Shown here piece by piece: positions 55,001 through 64,000 of a stretch of 64,000 nucleotides of DNA. Both the position numbers and the translations under genes were made by a program. Origin of the DNA: Caulobacter sp. Root655 (GTDB taxonomy: Bacteria > Pseudomonadota > Alphaproteobacteria > Caulobacterales > Caulobacteraceae); NCBI RefSeq assembly GCF_001427665.1, contig NZ_LMHC01000021.1, positions 399,934-463,933 of the forward strand, given 5' to 3'. The stretch's first letter is position 1. Each line of letters begins with the position of its first letter. Under the pieces are notes generated by a model, which was not told the DNA's origin, made no database searches, and worked only from the letters and a program-made list of their open reading frames with translations.

Positions 55001-58000
55001 ATGGTCAGCTGGAACATGCTTTCGGCGACGAACCGGCCGTCCGACGCCACGACGGTGAGGTCGAGCGCGCCATGGAAGTCGGCGGGCGGCGTGCCGGCGA
55101 AGGCCATGGTGGCCGGATCGAAGGCCAGCCAGGCCGGCAGTGGCGCGCCATCGGCCAGTCGCGCCGACAGGGTCAACGGGTCACCGTCGAGCGCGGCGAA
55201 GGTGTCGCCGGGGACGACGAAATTCCACGCCGTGTCCTCGACCCCGGACTGGGCTGTCAGCGGATGAGCGACGACCGGCGTCTCGTCGACGTCGGCGATG
55301 GCCAACCGGAAACCGGACTGGGCCGTGGCCTGACCGTCCGTGGCGGTGACGACGATGTCGAGATCGCCGGCCGCCGCATAGGGCGGCGTACCGGAGAAGG
55401 TCCCGGTCGCGCCGTCGAAGACCAGCCAGGCCGGCAACGGATCACCGTTCTGGAGCGTCGCCGAGAAGGTCAGCCCGTCGCCATCGCGGTCGAAGAAGGC
55501 CGCGTTGGGCACGGTGAAGACCAGCGGCTGGTTCTCGATCGCCTGTTGCGACCCGATCGCCGCCATCGCATCGGGGGCGTCGTTGACCGGGGCGATGATC
55601 AGGTCGAACAGGTGGTTGGTCGCCAGGGCGCCGTCCGACGCGGTCAGGCGCAGGCCGATCGTGCCGTTGAAGTCGGCGGGGGGCGTGCCGACGAAACGTC
55701 GGTTGGCGGCGTCGTAGGACAGCCAGGTCGGCAGCGGCGCGCCGTCCGCCATCGACGCGGCGTAGGTCAGGGCGTCGCCCTCGACATCGACGAAGGTTCC
55801 GAGCGGCACCGGGAAGCTGACCGCCATGTCTTCCGCCGAGACGTGCGGCGCCAGGGGCGCGGCGACGCGCGGGGCGTCATTGACCTCCGCGATGTCGAGG
55901 CGAACGGTCGTGCTGGCCGACCGGCCGGTGATGTCAACGACGTCGTAGGCGAAGCGTGCGACGCCGTTGAAGTCGGCGTCGGGCGTGAAGATCACGTTGC
56001 CCACGCCATCCAGCGCCACCGTTCCGCCGACAATGGCCGAAACACCGGTCAGTTGCAGGCTTTGGCCGTCGGGGTCCCTGTCGTTGCCGAGCAGGGTCAG
56101 GATCGGGATGATCAGGACCTGGTCTTCCGTACCGTCGAGCTGGTCGGCGGTCGGGCGCGGCGCGTCCTCGACGCCCTGCACCTCCACGATGACCGTGCCA
56201 CGCACGTCGGGGCCCCGACCGTCCGAGAGGGTGTAGTGGAAGCTGGCCTGACCGAAATAGTCGGCGCCGGCCGTGAAGCGGATCATGCCTTCCGGTGTCA
56301 GTTCGGCTCCAAAGCCCGAAACGCCGGTAAACACGATCGTGTCGCCGTCGAGATCGAGGTCGTTGGCCAGAAGCGTCGCCGGATCAATCAGCAGCACGCC
56401 GTCCTCGAGCATCGCGAAACCGTCGTCGATCACCGCGATCGGCAGGTCGTTGGCCGGCGTCACGTCGACCGAGACGAAGGCGGTGGTCTCGGCCCCCGCC
56501 GCGTCGCGCAGGGTGTAGACGAAGCCGCCGTTGCCGAAATAGTCGGCGCGCGGCGTGAACCGGACGATCCCGTTCTCGAGCGTCACCGTGCCGTTGACCG
56601 GATCGCCGACCGCCACGACGCTGATCGCGTCGCCGTCGATGTCGCTGTCATTGGCCAGCAGATCGGCGACCGCGATGTCGATCACGGTGTCTTCCAAGGT
56701 CTCGAAGCCGCCGTCGGCGCGGGCCACCGGGGCGTCGTTAACCGCCGCGAAGGTGATGACGACGTTGCGGTACTGGGCGGCCTGGGGTCCTGACAGCGCC
56801 GCATCGCTGGGCGAGACAATCCGCCCGTCGGTGATCTGATAGGCGAAGCGGACCTCGCCGACATAGTCGCCGTCCGGGGTGAACGAGATCCGGCCGTCGG
56901 GCAGGAGGAAGGCGCGGCCATGCGGCACGACCTGCTGGATGCCGACAAAGCTGATAGCGTCGCCGTCCGGATCGCCGTCATTGGCCAGCAATTGGGCTGT
57001 CGTGACGATCACCGGCTGGTCCTCGAAGCCGGAGAAGGTGTCGATCCCCGTGACCGGCGCGTCGTTGTCCGGCGTCACGGTGATGCGGATCGTGCCGACC
57101 GTCGTCCCGTCGGCGTCGTCGGTCACCGTGTAGGTGACGGTGTCGACCCCGTCGAAATTGAGGTTCGGCGTGTAAAGGATCTGGTCGCCGTCGCGGGTGA
57201 TCGTCCCATGGGCCGGCTGGCCCAGCGACACCAGGCGGATCGGGTCGCCGTCGACGTCGCTGTCGTTGCCGAGCAGGTCGACGACGGTGAAGGCCAGGGC
57301 GGTGTCTTCCAGCGTCGTGAAGGTGTCGGTCTGGGCGACGGGCGGATCATTGACCGGCAGGACGTTGAGATCGACCGTCGTGGTGTCCGTGCCGTCGCGC
57401 CCATCGCTGATCGTGTAGCTGAAGCTGTCGCGCCCGGAATATTGCGGGTCGGGCGTATAGACCAGGCGGTAGTGATCGGCGACCAGGGCGATCAGCAGGT
57501 GGTCGCTGACCACGGTGGCGACGCCGTCATTGGCCGTCACCCGCACCGTCAGTTGGCCCGGGAAGTTCAAGGGCGGCAGGCCGCCGAGCGCGCCCGTCGC
57601 CGGATCGATGGTCAGCCAGTCGGGCAGAGCGCCGCCGTTCGCCAGGGTGGCGGCATAGGTGATGTTCGCGCCGGCCAGGCCGGCATGGGCGCTTTCCGGC
57701 AGGTCGAAAGCGAACGGCTCGGCGACCAGATCGACCCGGCCATGCTGGGGCTGGGTCATCGACACGAAGCTGATCGGATCGCCTTCTTCGTCCTGGTCGT
57801 TGGCCAGCAGCGCGTCCAGGCGCAGGCTAAGCGTCGCGTCCTCGTTGACGCTGAAGCTGTCCTGGCCGGCGTCGGGAGCTTCGCGCTGCGGCAGCACATT
57901 GACGACCGCCACCGCCCAGTCGTCGCTGACCGCGCCCTTGATGTCGTGCGCCTTGTAGCGAATGGCCAGCGAGCCGAAAAAGTCCTCGGGCGTCCGGATC

Positions 58001-61000
58001 TCGATGTCGTCGCCGTTGCGCACCAGGACCGCGCCGCCGCCGAAGGTGATCGGCGGATCGACCGGCAGTTCGACGATCGCCGTGCTCTGGGCCGGCAGGC
58101 CGGTGTCGGCGTCGGTCCAGCTGGCGACCAGCTTGAGTTCCAACTCGCCGACATAGTGGTCGGGAGCGTCGCCGCTGAAGGTCAGGGTCGCGGCGTCGAA
58201 GGCCAGCCAGGTCGGCAGGGCCGAACCGTCCGCCAGGGTGGCGACGACGACGGCTCCGGGACCGGCGCCCAGGACCGCCGCGGCGACCATCAGGCTGACC
58301 GGCGGCCGGGCCGCGTAGTCGGTGTCGAGGTCGCCGCCGGCCAGCTCGATCAGCCGGTCGACGACCATCTCGAATTCATAGGTCGCCACGCCGCCCGCGT
58401 TCGGCTCGGTCGCGGTGACGACGATGTCGAGGCGGCCCACATAGTAGGGCGGCGGCAGGCCTTCGAGGGTCCAGGTCTCGGCGTAGAAATGCAGCCAGGG
58501 CGGCAGGATGTCGCCATTGGCCAGGGTCGCCGTGACCGTGGCGGCCGGGGTCGTCGCCAGATCGTTCGGATCGAGGACCAGGCTCAGCGCAGCGGGCGGC
58601 GCGCCCTCCGGCGGGGCGGGGATGGTCAGGGCGACGTCGCGGACCACCGTCAGCACGGCGCCCGTCGCGACATCGGCGCGGGTGGCGGTCAGCAGCAGGA
58701 ACAGGTTGCCGTCGACGCCGGCCGGCGGCGTGCCGGTCAGGGTCCAGGTCGCCGCGTCGAAGCTCAGCCATTCAGGCAGGGCCTCGCCGTTCGCCAGGGT
58801 GACCACCGCCCCGCCGGCCGCAGGCGGGGTGAAGTCGGCGATCCCGAGATCGCGGCTCAGCACCGTGCGCGCCGAGAAGTCGTTCTCCAGCACCCCCATC
58901 AGCTCGAAGGAGTCGAAGTAGATCACGTCGCCTTCGGGATCGCCGTCATTGGCGAAGGCCTCGAACGCCGATAGGAACAGCGGCAGGTCCTCGAGCCCGT
59001 CGATCACATCGTCGACCACCACCGGGCTGTCATTGGCGGGATTGATGAACAATCGCACTGTGGCGCGGTCGTAACCGCCCCGGCCGTCCGAGATCCAGTA
59101 GTCGAAGGACGCCTCGCCGTTGTAGTCGGCGCGCGGGTCGAAGGCGATCTTGCCGTCCGCCGTCCAGCGGACCTCGCCGTTCTCCGGATAGAGGTCCAGG
59201 CGGTCGATCACCAGGGGATCGCCGTTGGGGTCGGTGTCATTGAGCAGCAGCGACGCCGGGTCGATGATCAGGACCTGGTCCTCGATCGTCTCGAAGCCAT
59301 TGTCGTCGACCGCGTTGGGCGGATCGTTGAGTGGGATGACGGTGACCTTGGCCGAGCCCGTGGCCGAGGCCCCGCGATCGTCGGTGACCGTGTAGGTGAA
59401 GGTCGCCTCGCCCAGGAAGTCGGCGGCCGGGGTGAACACCACCATGCGGGTCGGCACGCCGTTGACCGTCACGGTTTCGACCGCCGCCGCGCCGTGGGTT
59501 CCGGGACCGACGTCCACGAACAGGATCGCGTCGCCCTCCGGATCAATGTCGTTGCCGATCAGTTGGGCCACCGACACCATGACCGGCTCGCCCATCCGGG
59601 TGGTCAGCTTGTCTTCACCCGGGCGCGGCGCGTCATTGACGCCGATGATCTGCAGCTCGACCTGGGCCGTGGCTGTCCGGCCGTGACCGTCGCTGACCGT
59701 GTAGCGGAAGCCGGCGAAGCCATAGTGGTCGGCATTGGGCGCGAACAGCACACCGTTGGCCGTGACGGTGGCCCTGCCGTTGCTGCCCATCATGAACAGG
59801 TCGGGATAGAGGTCGTGGCCCTGGGCGTCGATCATCGGCTTGAGGTCGATGATCGTCAGGGAATCGCCATCAACATCGCCGTCATTGCCGAAGATCGCGC
59901 TGAACGGGATCAGGAACGGCGTGTCCTCGTAACCGGTAAACACTCCGTCGTCCGCCGCCGTGGGCGCGTCGTTGACCGGACGGATGATGACCTCCGCGGT
60001 CGCCGTCGATTCTCGGCCGCGGCCGTCGGTCACCGTGTAATCGAAGAAGGCGCTGCCGTGGAAATCCTGGGCGCCGGTGAACACCACCGAGCCGTCGGCC
60101 TGGAGAACCGCCGTGCCGTTGACGCCGTTGCGCACCGACAGGATGGTCAGGCCCGGATCCTCGGTGGTGGTGTCGTTACGGGTCAGCAGGTTGGCGGCGA
60201 TCGCGTAGGGCGTATCCTCGTCGGCCCAGCGCACCAGGTCATCGACGGCGTTGAAGCGGTCGTTGCGGTAGAGATAGTCGAGATCGTCGCGGTCCCAGAC
60301 CATGCCGTCGGCGAACACGACCTGTTCGAGGCCCGTCTCGCCGCCCAGGAAGTGGTCCTTGACCGTCACGGTGTCGATCAGGAAGCCGTCGTCGTGCTCG
60401 ATCTCGAGCAAGAGGTCATCGCCCAGACGCACCACGCTGACATCGGCCACCCGAACATCGGCGTCGAAGACCACCCGATCGATACCGGTCAGGTCGCCGA
60501 CCTCGACAATGGTGTCGTCGAAGGAGTCGAACCCGAAACGATAGGTGTCCGAGCCGGCCGCCCCGGCCAGCAGATCCTGGCCGAACCCGCCTTCGAAGTC
60601 GTTGGCCCCGGCGTCGCCGCGCAGGCTGTCGTTGTAGTTGGAGCCGATCAGCGCCTCGATGCCCGTCAGGCTGTCGCCGGCCGCGTCGCCGCCCGTGCCG
60701 AGCCCGGTGGCCAGATCGACCGCGACGGCCTGGGCCGCGTTGGCGTAGTCGGCGGTGTCGCGGCCGCCGCCGCCGGCGATCGCATCCGCCCCGGCCCCGC
60801 CCCGGATGACGTTGTCGCCGTCGTCGCCGGTGATCGTGTCGTCGTGATAGGAGCCGTAGATGATCTCGATGCCGACGAAGCTGTCGCCCTGGGCGTCGCC
60901 GCCGCCGGCCGTCAGACCCGACATGTCGATGACCACCGCCTCGACCGAACCCGTATAGTCGGCGATATCGACGCCGGCCCCGCCCTCGAGCACGTCGCCC

Positions 61001-64000
61001 CCCCGGCCGCCGACCAGCACGTCGTCACCGCCCAGGCCGCGCAGCACGTCGTCGCCGCGCCCGCCGCTCAGGCGGTTGTCCGCCTGATCGCCTTCGAGGA
61101 TGTCGGCCTCGATGGTGCCGATCAGGTTCTCGATCCCGGTCAGCACATCGCCGGCGGCCGCGCCGCCCGTCGCCGTTCCCGACGCCAGCGAGACGGCCAC
61201 CGCCACCGTCGAGGCGGCGTAGTCGGCCGTGTCCTCGCCGTCGCCTCCCGTCAGGACGTCGGCGCCCACGCCCCCCTCCAGCGTGTCGTCGCCGTCGCCG
61301 CCGATCAAGGTGTCGACTCCATCACGACCGACCAGCAGGTCGCCACCGCCCCCGCCGACCAGCCGGTTGTCGCCGGCCGTGCCGAGCAACTGGTCGGCGA
61401 AGTCCGAACCCTCGACCGCCTCGATGCTGGTGTAGATGTCGCCCTGGGCGAAACCGCCCTGCCCGACCCGGCTCTGCAGGTCGACCCGCACGCCGATGTT
61501 CGAGGTGTTGAAGGCGACTGTGTCGTAGCCCTCGCCGCCATCGATCTTGTCGGCCCCGTCATTGCTGGCGATGTAGTCGTCACCGCCCCGGGCGAAGATG
61601 TCGTCGTCGCCCTGGCCGGCCTCGAACCGCTCGCCCGAGGCCGTGCCGATCAGCAGATCGCGCCGCGCCGTTCCGTACAGGGTCTCGGCGTGGTCGGGCG
61701 AGACGGTCGCGAAGACCGTGCCGTCATCCGTGACGTTCAGTTCGTCGCGCATCGTGTAGGTGAAGGACAGTGGTCCCGAATAGCCGAGCGGCGTCTCGAC
61801 GACGACGAACTCGTTCTCGTAGATCGACAGGACGCCGGCGGTGGGCGCCTGGGCCGAGACGAAGGACAGCAAGGCGGCATAGTCCTCCGGATCGAGGTCC
61901 ACGTCGCTGTCATTGGCCAGCAGGTCCGAGATCCGCACCACCAGCGGCGCGTCACGGCTCGTGGCGCCGGCGTCCGGCGCGGCCGTCGGCGCGTCGTTGA
62001 CCGACAGCACGGTGACGCGGACCACGCCCTGGTCCGTGCCGTCCGCGTCGTCGGTGACGACGTAGCGGAATTCCATCGGGCCGTGGGCGTTGGCCCGGCC
62101 GCGGAAGCGCACGACGCCATCGGCCCCCAGACTGGCGGTGCCGAAGAATGGATCGACCGAGACCGACAGGATGCGCAGAACGTCGCGGTCGATATCGGTG
62201 TCGTTGGCCAGCAGTACGGAGACCGGAATTTCGAGCTCGACGTCCTCATAGGCCGTCAGCTCGTCGAGCCCGGCCACCGGCGGCGCGTCGCCGACCGGGT
62301 CGATGTAGAGCTTGACCAGCGCATCGTCGACAGCGCCGGCGCCGTCGGAAACCACATAGCGGAACGACGCCTCGCCCCAGTAATTGGCGTCCGGCGTGAA
62401 CAGGATCTGGCCTTCGGCCGTGATCGACACCGTACCGTTGGTGGCGAAGGACACCGACGACAGGGTCAAGGACGGACTGTCGATATCGCGGTCATTGGAG
62501 ACCAGCCGCGCGAAGTCGATCAGGAAAGGCGTGTCCTCGGTGGCGCGCAGAAAATCGACGCCGTTGTCGGTATAGGCCTCGTCGCGCGCGATCGGATTGT
62601 CGTTGACCGGATTTACCTGGACGTCGACGTGGGTCGAGGTGAAGCCGCCCTGGCCGTCAGTGACCTCGTAGTTGAACCCTCCGAGGCCATAGAAATTGCC
62701 GTTCGGAACGAGATAGATCGTGCCGTTCTCAAGCAGGGTCGGCCGCACGCCGACCGCGCCGAACACCCGGGTGATGATCAGCGGCTCGCCGTCATGCTCC
62801 AGGTCGTTGGCCAGCAGCAGGCTGGTCGCGAAGAAATAGGGCGTGTCCTCGTCGAGGGTGAGGGTGTCGACCTTCGGCTCGGGCGCGTCGTTGACCGGCG
62901 TGACCTGGATCGCCACCGTCGCGGTGCTGGTTCCGCCGTGGCCGTCCGACAGGGTGTAGGTGAACGAGGCCGGGCCGAAATAGTAGGGCGTCGGCGTCAA
63001 GGTGATCAGGCCGGTCTGGTTGTCGAGCGCCACGGTCATGTTCGGGCTGGCCCCGACCGAGACGATCGAGACACGATCGCCATCGACGTCGCTGTCGTTG
63101 CGGATCAGGTCGGCGACGGCGACGGTGATCACGCCGCCTTCCGCGACCACGAAGCCGCTGTCGCCCCGCGCCACGGGATCGTCGTTGACCGCCGTGACGT
63201 TGATCGAGACCGTCGCCTCGGCGCGCCCGCCTTCCGGCGTGTTGGCGACATAGCGGAACGAGGCCGGACCGACATAGTTGGCGTAGGGCGTGAAGGTGAT
63301 CTCGCCGTTGCTGGACAGCGACACGCCGCCGTGCGTGGCGTCGAGAACCTGCGAAATCACCATCAGGTCGCCGTCGAAATCGTTCGACAGCAGCTGGTCG
63401 ACGCGAATGGTGATGAAGCCGTCCTCGGCCACCACCACGCCGGAGTCGTCCGTCGCCGAGGCCGGCGGCCGCACCCTGACCTGAACGGTCGCGGTGGCCA
63501 AGCCGTTGTGGCCGTCGGAGATCGTGTAGTCGAAGGTGGTCAGGCCGTTGAAGGTGGAGTCGGCGGTGAACACCACGTTGCCGGAAGCGTCCAGCGTGGC
63601 GGTCCCGTCATGGACGTTCGAGAGGGCGACGATCCGCAGGGTGTCGCGATCGCCGTCATGGTCGTTGCGCAACAGCGACAAAGCCGAGATCACCGAGGTT
63701 CGGCCCTGCACGACGCTGTAGAGGCCATCGTCGCCGGCCACTGGAACGGCGTTGTCGAGCAGGTTGAGCACGTCCTGCATCGTCCAGCGCACGCCGTCTG
63801 CGAACACGATCTCCTCGACGCCCAGCGTCGAGCCCGACAGCGTGTCGAGGATGATCAGCCCGTCGTCGGGCCCGCCGGCGAACGAGATCAGGATGTCGTC
63901 ATCGCCCTTGTAGAAGCGGCTGACGCTGGCTTCCGTCGAGGCGTAGCCGCTGATCTGGACGACGTCGATCCCGCCGGCGTCGCCCTTGTCCTCAATGGTG
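52021..64000 (-). CDS. Giant RTX / cadherin-like repeat protein, C-terminal part (5' end outside window)
   Basis: The frame is open from the window edge at 64000 down to a stop at 52021, about 3990 residues. The GTG at 63807 is internal: residues before it (FKGD-type loop, then GVEEIVFADGVRW) belong to an HCBP-related domain. Going towards the C terminus: six or seven cadherin/VCBS-like repeats (EDTP...LLANDSDVDGD) to about 61750; a block of RTX nonapeptides (GGxGxD type) at about 61700-60560; a second HCBP-related domain; many more cadherin-like repeats with putative-Ig units (LPAWLxFDxATxTFSGTPP) at about 60260-54420; and eight RTX units of about 81 residues at about 54330-52300. It ends in hydrophobic DFLFAA, like type I secretion signals. 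It should be a calcium-binding surface or biofilm adhesin; no ABC exporter is in the window. Confidence 0.93.
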   Translation of the reverse strand, partial: TIEDKGDAGGIDVVQISGYASTEASVSRFYKGDDDILISFAGGPDDGLIILDTLSGSTLGVEEIVFADGVRWTMQDVLNLLDNAVPVAGDDGLYSVVQGRTSVISALSLLRNDHDGDRDTLRIVALSNVHDGTATLDASGNVVFTADSTFNGLTTFDYTISDGHNGLATATVQVRVRPPASATDDSGVVVAEDGFITIRVDQLLSNDFDGDLMVISQVLDATHGGVSLSSNGEITFTPYANYVGPASFRYVANTPEGGRAEATVSINVTAVNDDPVARGDSGFVVAEGGVITVAVADLIRNDSDVDGDRVSIVSVGASPNMTVALDNQTGLITLTPTPYYFGPASFTYTLSDGHGGTSTATVAIQVTPVNDAPEPKVDTLTLDEDTPYFFATSLLLANDLEHDGEPLIITRVFGAVGVRPTLLENGTIYLVPNGNFYGLGGFNYEVTDGQGGFTSTHVDVQVNPVNDNPIARDEAYTDNGVDFLRATEDTPFLIDFARLVSNDRDIDSPSLTLSSVSFATNGTVSITAEGQILFTPDANYWGEASFRYVVSDGAGAVDDALVKLYIDPVGDAPPVAGLDELTAYEDVELEIPVSVLLANDTDIDRDVLRILSVSVDPFFGTASLGADGVVRFRGRANAHGPMEFRYVVTDDADGTDQGVVRVTVLSVNDAPTAAPDAGATSRDAPLVVRISDLLANDSDVDLDPEDYAALLSFVSAQAPTAGVLSIYENEFVVVETPLGYSGPLSFTYTMRDELNVTDDGTVFATVSPDHAETLYGTARRDLLIGTASGERFEAGQGDDDIFARGGDDYIASNDGADKIDGGEGYDTVAFNTSNIGVRVDLQSRVGQGGFAQGDIYTSIEAVEGSDFADQLLGTAGDNRLVGGGGGDLLVGRDGVDTLIGGDGDDTLEGGVGADVLTGGDGEDTADYAASTVAVAVSLASGTATGGAAAGDVLTGIENLIGTIEADILEGDQADNRLSGGRGDDVLRGLGGDDVLVGGRGGDVLEGGAGVDIADYTGSVEAVVIDMSGLTAGGGDAQGDSFVGIEIIYGSYHDDTITGDDGDNVIRGGAGADAIAGGGGRDTADYANAAQAVAVDLATGLGTGGDAAGDSLTGIEALIGSNYNDSLRGDAGANDFEGGFGQDLLAGAAGSDTYRFGFDSFDDTIVEVGDLTGIDRVVFDADVRVADVSVVRLGDDLLLEIEHDDGFLIDTVTVKDHFLGGETGLEQVVFADGMVWDRDDLDYLYRNDRFNAVDDLVRWADEDTPYAIAANLLTRNDTTTEDPGLTILSVRNGVNGTAVLQADGSVVFTGAQDFHGSAFFDYTVTDGRGRESTATAEVIIRPVNDAPTAADDGVFTGYEDTPFLIPFSAIFGNDGDVDGDSLTIIDLKPMIDAQGHDLYPDLFMMGSNGRATVTANGVLFAPNADHYGFAGFRYTVSDGHGRTATAQVELQIIGVNDAPRPGEDKLTTRMGEPVMVSVAQLIGNDIDPEGDAILFVDVGPGTHGAAAVETVTVNGVPTRMVVFTPAADFLGEATFTYTVTDDRGASATGSAKVTVIPLNDPPNAVDDNGFETIEDQVLIIDPASLLLNDTDPNGDPLVIDRLDLYPENGEVRWTADGKIAFDPRADYNGEASFDYWISDGRGGYDRATVRLFINPANDSPVVVDDVIDGLEDLPLFLSAFEAFANDGDPEGDVIYFDSFELMGVLENDFSARTVLSRDLGIADFTPPAAGGAVVTLANGEALPEWLSFDAATWTLTGTPPAGVDGNLFLLLTATRADVATGAVLTVVRDVALTIPAPPEGAPPAALSLVLDPNDLATTPAATVTATLANGDILPPWLHFYAETWTLEGLPPPYYVGRLDIVVTATEPNAGGVATYEFEMVVDRLIELAGGDLDTDYAARPPVSLMVAAAVLGAGPGAVVVATLADGSALPTWLAFDAATLTFSGDAPDHYVGELELKLVASWTDADTGLPAQSTAIVELPVDPPITFGGGAVLVRNGDDIEIRTPEDFFGSLAIRYKAHDIKGAVSDDWAVAVVNVLPQREAPDAGQDSFSVNEDATLSLRLDALLANDQDEEGDPISFVSMTQPQHGRVDLVAEPFAFDLPESAHAGLAGANITYAATLANGGALPDWLTIDPATGALGGLPPLNFPGQLTVRVTANDGVATVVSDHLLIALVADHYRLVYTPDPQYSGRDSFSYTISDGRDGTDTTTVDLNVLPVNDPPVAQTDTFTTLEDTALAFTVVDLLGNDSDVDGDPIRLVSLGQPAHGTITRDGDQILYTPNLNFDGVDTVTYTVTDDADGTTVGTIRITVTPDNDAPVTGIDTFSGFEDQPVIVTTAQLLANDGDPDGDAISFVGIQQVVPHGRAFLLPDGRISFTPDGDYVGEVRFAYQITDGRIVSPSDAALSGPQAAQYRNVVITFAAVNDAPVARADGGFETLEDTVIDIAVADLLANDSDIDGDAISVVAVGDPVNGTVTLENGIVRFTPRADYFGNGGFVYTLRDAAGAETTAFVSVDVTPANDLPIAVIDDGFAMLEDGVLLIDPATLLANDLDLDGDTIVFTGVSGFGAELTPEGMIRFTAGADYFGQASFHYTLSDGRGPDVRGTVIVEVQGVEDAPRPTADQLDGTEDQVLIIPILTLLGNDRDPDGQSLQLTGVSAIVGGTVALDGVGNVIFTPDADFNGVARFAYDVVDITGRSASTTVRLDIAEVNDAPRVAAPLAPHVSAEDMAVSFPVPLGTFVDVEGDALTYAASMADGAPLPTWLSYDAANRRFVGTPPADFNGTIGLRLTASDGALATNHLFDLIIAPVNDAPDAMAAIGSQQAIENQPLVFTVPNAAFFDRDGDGLTFSATLQNGDPLPAWLVFDGATGTFSGTPPYAAAGDLDIVVTATDGQATAQSGFRLAIADVDETPVVAHPLTAQSGVEDTAWNFVVPGDTFAALDGDPLTLSARLADGAPLPAWLAFDPATMAFAGTPPADFHGALDLTVVASDGRFVAESMFQLTIAAVNDAPRVASPIAGQASNEDQAWSFVLPAGTFVDIEGDSLSLSASLADGGALPAWLVFDAGARRFSGQPPQDFEGVIDMRVTASDGVLVTPATFRLSILPVNDTPVAVDDGGFTVTSGAVLTLPAGALLANDSDVDASALLTITAVSGAQRGTVALSGGAVVFTPQAGYAGPAAFSYTVSDGVGGTATANVSVTVLPVIVTGTSAADSLTGTANADLIDGAAGDDTLTGLAGNDQLIGGLGADRMVGGLGDDIYVVDDAGDTIVESSNQGTDAVLSSVSHGLAANVERLTLTGGLDIDGTGNTLANLLIGNAGDNVLDGLGGADTLVGGLGDDTYVLDATGDVVTEQAGEGTDTVRTGLNNYLLGANLENLVLTGVANLTAFGNATDNAITGNAGANRLDGGLGRDRLAGGAGNDTYVVDDLEDVVIELENEGVDLVQASVSYALADHVEQLTLTGSAAIDGTGNALANAIIGNLAANILDGGAGADTLTGGLGDDTYVVDDVGDRVVESSSSGGFDVIRASVSFTMATNAERLILTGSAAINAVGNSAANEILGNDGDNRIDGGAGADFMTGGLGDDIYVVDNDGDVVTEAADGGFDTVSGARTIVLVQNIEALVLTGTGGYAGTGNGLDNVLTGNAGANTLDGGAGADTLAGGLGNDTYVIDQVGDLVVEALNEGVDLVRSAVSYTLGANVERLTLTGAAAIDGTGNELANLITGNAAGNRLDGGAGADTMTGGLGDDLYIVDDGADIVTEAANGGADTVLSSATYTLASNVERLTLVGVGIINATGNTGANLLTGNAADNILDGKSGADTLVGGLGNDTYVIDQVGDVAIEAAGEGVDTVRSSAAHALAENIENLSLTGSSNINGTGNLLDNSLVGNAGANRLVGAEGMDILDGVGGNDILTGGADADVFVFRAGYGRDTITDLMLGGPGADLIQFSLGEAFDSFDEVMAVASQVGASTVFTIDAATVLTLQNTQMSALVASDFLFAA
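52300..54330 (-). repeat. Eight tandem RTX units of about 243 bp in the giant gene
   Basis: Eight copies of a roughly 81-codon unit, each containing a GGLGDDTYVVD-like calcium loop and an LTLTGxAxIDGTGN-like strand. A 39-base stretch at 52507-52545 is identical to 52993-53031, exactly 486 bases (two units) away, which points to recent unit duplication or gene conversion. Outer limits are approximate. Confidence 0.85.

Noticed and set aside
63805..63807. GTG as the start of the giant protein
   Set aside because: The frame is open upstream to the window edge and the residues there continue an HCBP-related domain, so the gene begins beyond 64000.

Overview
The window is very GC-rich, densely coding DNA in which third codon positions are mostly G or C. 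Long shadow frames therefore appear opposite almost every real gene. Gene content and style (a TPR plus GT41 glycosyltransferase, a type Va autotransporter, a giant RTX/cadherin-type protein and acyl-carrier sugar cassettes) suggest an alphaproteobacterium, perhaps Caulobacterales-like. That taxonomic guess is inference only.

Region 1 (1-34561, + strand) reads as one long polycistronic unit with gaps of tens of bases or stop/start overlaps. It is an extracellular contractile injection system (eCIS) locus. In order it encodes: a C-terminal fragment of an eCIS-associated protein, sheath, tube, a second very large sheath-like protein, a second tube, a CIS tube-adaptor protein, a DUF5908-like small protein, a gpD-like hub, a gpV-like spike, an unknown protein with a C-terminal hydrophobic segment, a gp25-like wedge, a baseplate J-like protein, a tail protein I-like protein, five less understood particle proteins (one with an IPT/TIG-like domain, one with a C-terminal membrane segment) and an AAA+ ATPase. 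The ATPase gene is followed by the most interesting pair. One gene encodes a 1123-residue protein with an N-terminal DUF4157 domain (HELAH), a long conserved-looking helical trunk and a C-terminal Ntox15-like DNase domain (HNPD motif). It overlaps by one base a gene for a GAD-like/DUF1851 (Tdi1-like) putative immunity protein. This looks like a polymorphic-toxin cargo with immunity carried by an eCIS. The unit ends with two glycosyltransferase-methyltransferase fusion proteins and a multi-pass membrane protein.

Region 2 (34562-40472) has the only long non-coding gap (about 400 bases, comparatively AT-rich). It holds a plausible promoter overlapped by an inverted repeat, followed by a 1822-residue autotransporter adhesin and a strong hairpin just past its stop codon.

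Region 3 (40576-51864) is a glycan cassette. On the + strand are a FdtA/QdtA-type sugar ketoisomerase and a DegT-family sugar aminotransferase, which together make a 3-amino-3,6-dideoxyhexose. Converging on them from the - strand is a tight operon: GNAT acyltransferase, acyl carrier protein, SDR reductase, metallo-beta-lactamase-fold hydrolase, KAS III, MaoC-SDR fusion, FkbH-like HAD protein, second acyl carrier protein, acyl-adenylating ligase and a TPR-GT41 glycosyltransferase. Together they could build a short modified acyl group on carrier protein, attach it to an amino sugar and place the sugar on a protein.

Region 4 (52021 to beyond 64000, - strand) is the C-terminal part (at least 3990 residues) of a giant secreted protein with tandem cadherin/VCBS-like, putative-Ig and RTX repeats. 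It ends in eight roughly 81-residue RTX units and a type I secretion-like C terminus.
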